From UBA2767 sp964194535 (GTDB lineage: Bacteria; Pseudomonadota; Alphaproteobacteria; Rhizobiales; Methyloligellaceae): 14,211 nucleotides of DNA. Under the pieces are notes generated by a model. It was not told the origin of the DNA, made no database searches, and was given only the letters and a program-made list of their open reading frames with translations. Positions 13,597 to 14,211 of this stretch are shown here, piece by piece. How positions within the stretch are numbered: the first letter of the stretch is position 1; each line of letters starts with the position of its first letter. The translations under genes and the position numbers were made by a program. The DNA is taken from positions 1 to 14,211 of the forward strand of contig CAXMMX010000103.1 in the NCBI GenBank assembly GCA_964194535.1, read 5' to 3'.

Positions 13597-14211
13597 CTAG
13601 GATTTGGCGTCTTTTCTGCGCAGAACCGCTTGTGCCGCCGCCAGGCGCGCCACTGGCAAACGAAAAGGTGAACACGAAACATAGTCCAGACCCACCTGCT
13701 CGCAGAAATCTATCGATTCCGGATCGCCCGCATGCTCACCGCAAATACCGAGCTTGATATCGGGCCGTGTTTCGCGCCCGCGCTTGACGCCAATCTCCAC
13801 CATTTCGCCAACACCGAGCTTGTCGATGGAGACAAACGGGTCCACCTCAAAGATGCCGCGGGCGATATAATCGCCAAGGAAACTGGCTGAGTCATCCCGG
13901 CTCAGACCATAGACTGTCTGGGTCAGATCATTGGTGCCGAAGCTGAAAAATTCCGCACCCTCGGCAATTTCATGGGCGCGCAGGCAGGCCCGTGGCAACT
14001 CGATCATGGTGCCGACGCTATAGTTCAGCTTTACCCCCTTCTCTTTCTGCACCGTATCCGCAACCGCAATAATTTTTTCGCTCAAAAATTCAAATTCTTC
14101 TCTTGATGCAATCAACGGCACCATCACCTCGGTCTTAACTGGCTTGCCGGTCTTTTCTCCAGCGTCCGCCGCGGCTTCAAAAATGGCCCGCGCCTGCATC
14201 TCGGTGATCTC
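13597..14211 (-). CDS. ppdK: Pyruvate, phosphate dikinase, C-terminal part (5' partial)
   Basis: The 204 codons present are the C-terminal part of the PEP/pyruvate TIM-barrel domain of PPDK, which interconverts pyruvate, ATP and phosphate with PEP, AMP and pyrophosphate. Recognisable blocks are EITEMQARAIFEAA at the window edge, VMVPLIASREEFEFL, VGTMIELPRACL, EFFSFGTNDLTQTVYGLSRDD, and GICGEHAGDPESIDFC, which carries the catalytic Cys and HxGDP loop. SCSPFRLPVARLAAAQAV closes the protein. The frame is open to the right edge, so roughly three quarters of an enzyme of about 890 residues lies outside. The stop is a TAG at 13597-13599. PPDK is distinguished from PEP synthase by the GLDYVSCSPFRLPVARLAAAQ ending. 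Confidence 0.95.
   Translation of the reverse strand, partial: EITEMQARAIFEAAADAGEKTGKPVKTEVMVPLIASREEFEFLSEKIIAVADTVQKEKGVKLNYSVGTMIELPRACLRAHEIAEGAEFFSFGTNDLTQTVYGLSRDDSASFLGDYIARGIFEVDPFVSIDKLGVGEMVEIGVKRGRETRPDIKLGICGEHAGDPESIDFCEQVGLDYVSCSPFRLPVARLAAAQAVLRRKDAKS

Noticed and set aside
1..14211. CRISPR array, tRNA or rRNA gene, toxin-antitoxin or phage defence module
   Set aside because: No regular repeat-spacer structure, cloverleaf or conserved rRNA segment was seen, and nearly every long frame is assigned to housekeeping or hypothetical genes.

Overview
The window looks like a chromosome segment of an alphaproteobacterium, most likely Hyphomicrobiales (Rhizobiales). The evidence is the gene content and order: a dihydroorotase of the ~444-residue alphaproteobacterial type, a ygfZ-tag-HD hydrolase-phosphatase-Nudix regulator run, a nadA..nadC operon behind a Nudix-type NAD regulator, and a SleB-like cell wall hydrolase next to pyruvate phosphate dikinase. 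GC content is moderate to high. The genus cannot be read from the sequence.

Layout. Positions 1 to about 829 hold the right part of an IS3-family insertion sequence; its OrfB transposase enters from the left edge. Next come a small conserved hypothetical gene (992-1234) and a predicted exported protein (1331-1906). The exported protein gene converges on a dihydroorotase-like gene (1903-3237, minus) and their stop codons interlock. Divergent from that gene is a tight forward cluster: ygfZ (folate-binding, Fe-S related), tag (3-methyladenine glycosylase I), an HD-domain hydrolase, a dual-specificity-type phosphatase and a Nudix/winged-helix regulator of the NrtR/NadQ type (to 7020). A large DUF2339 polytopic membrane protein follows (7099-9852).

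From 9940 to 12214 lies the de novo NAD operon: nadA, a nadB remnant and nadC. A near-perfect palindrome overlaps the predicted -10 box of nadA and is the obvious candidate operator for the Nudix-type regulator about 3 kb upstream. The striking defect is nadB (L-aspartate oxidase). Its ribosome binding site, start codon and the first FAD-binding segment remain, but only 40 codons are left before a stop, and nadC starts 39 bases later. Roughly 1.4 kb of gene is therefore missing, and iminoaspartate would have to come from elsewhere (a second nadB or an aspartate dehydrogenase).

At the right end nadC overlaps a convergent SleB-type cell wall hydrolase by 77 bases. The 343-base gap after that gene's start holds three degenerate copies of a 20-bp repeat, a C6/G6 palindrome resembling CsoR/RcnR-family operators, and a small hairpin. 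The window ends in the C-terminal part of pyruvate phosphate dikinase (minus strand, running off the right edge). I see no rRNA, tRNA, CRISPR array or clear defence system.
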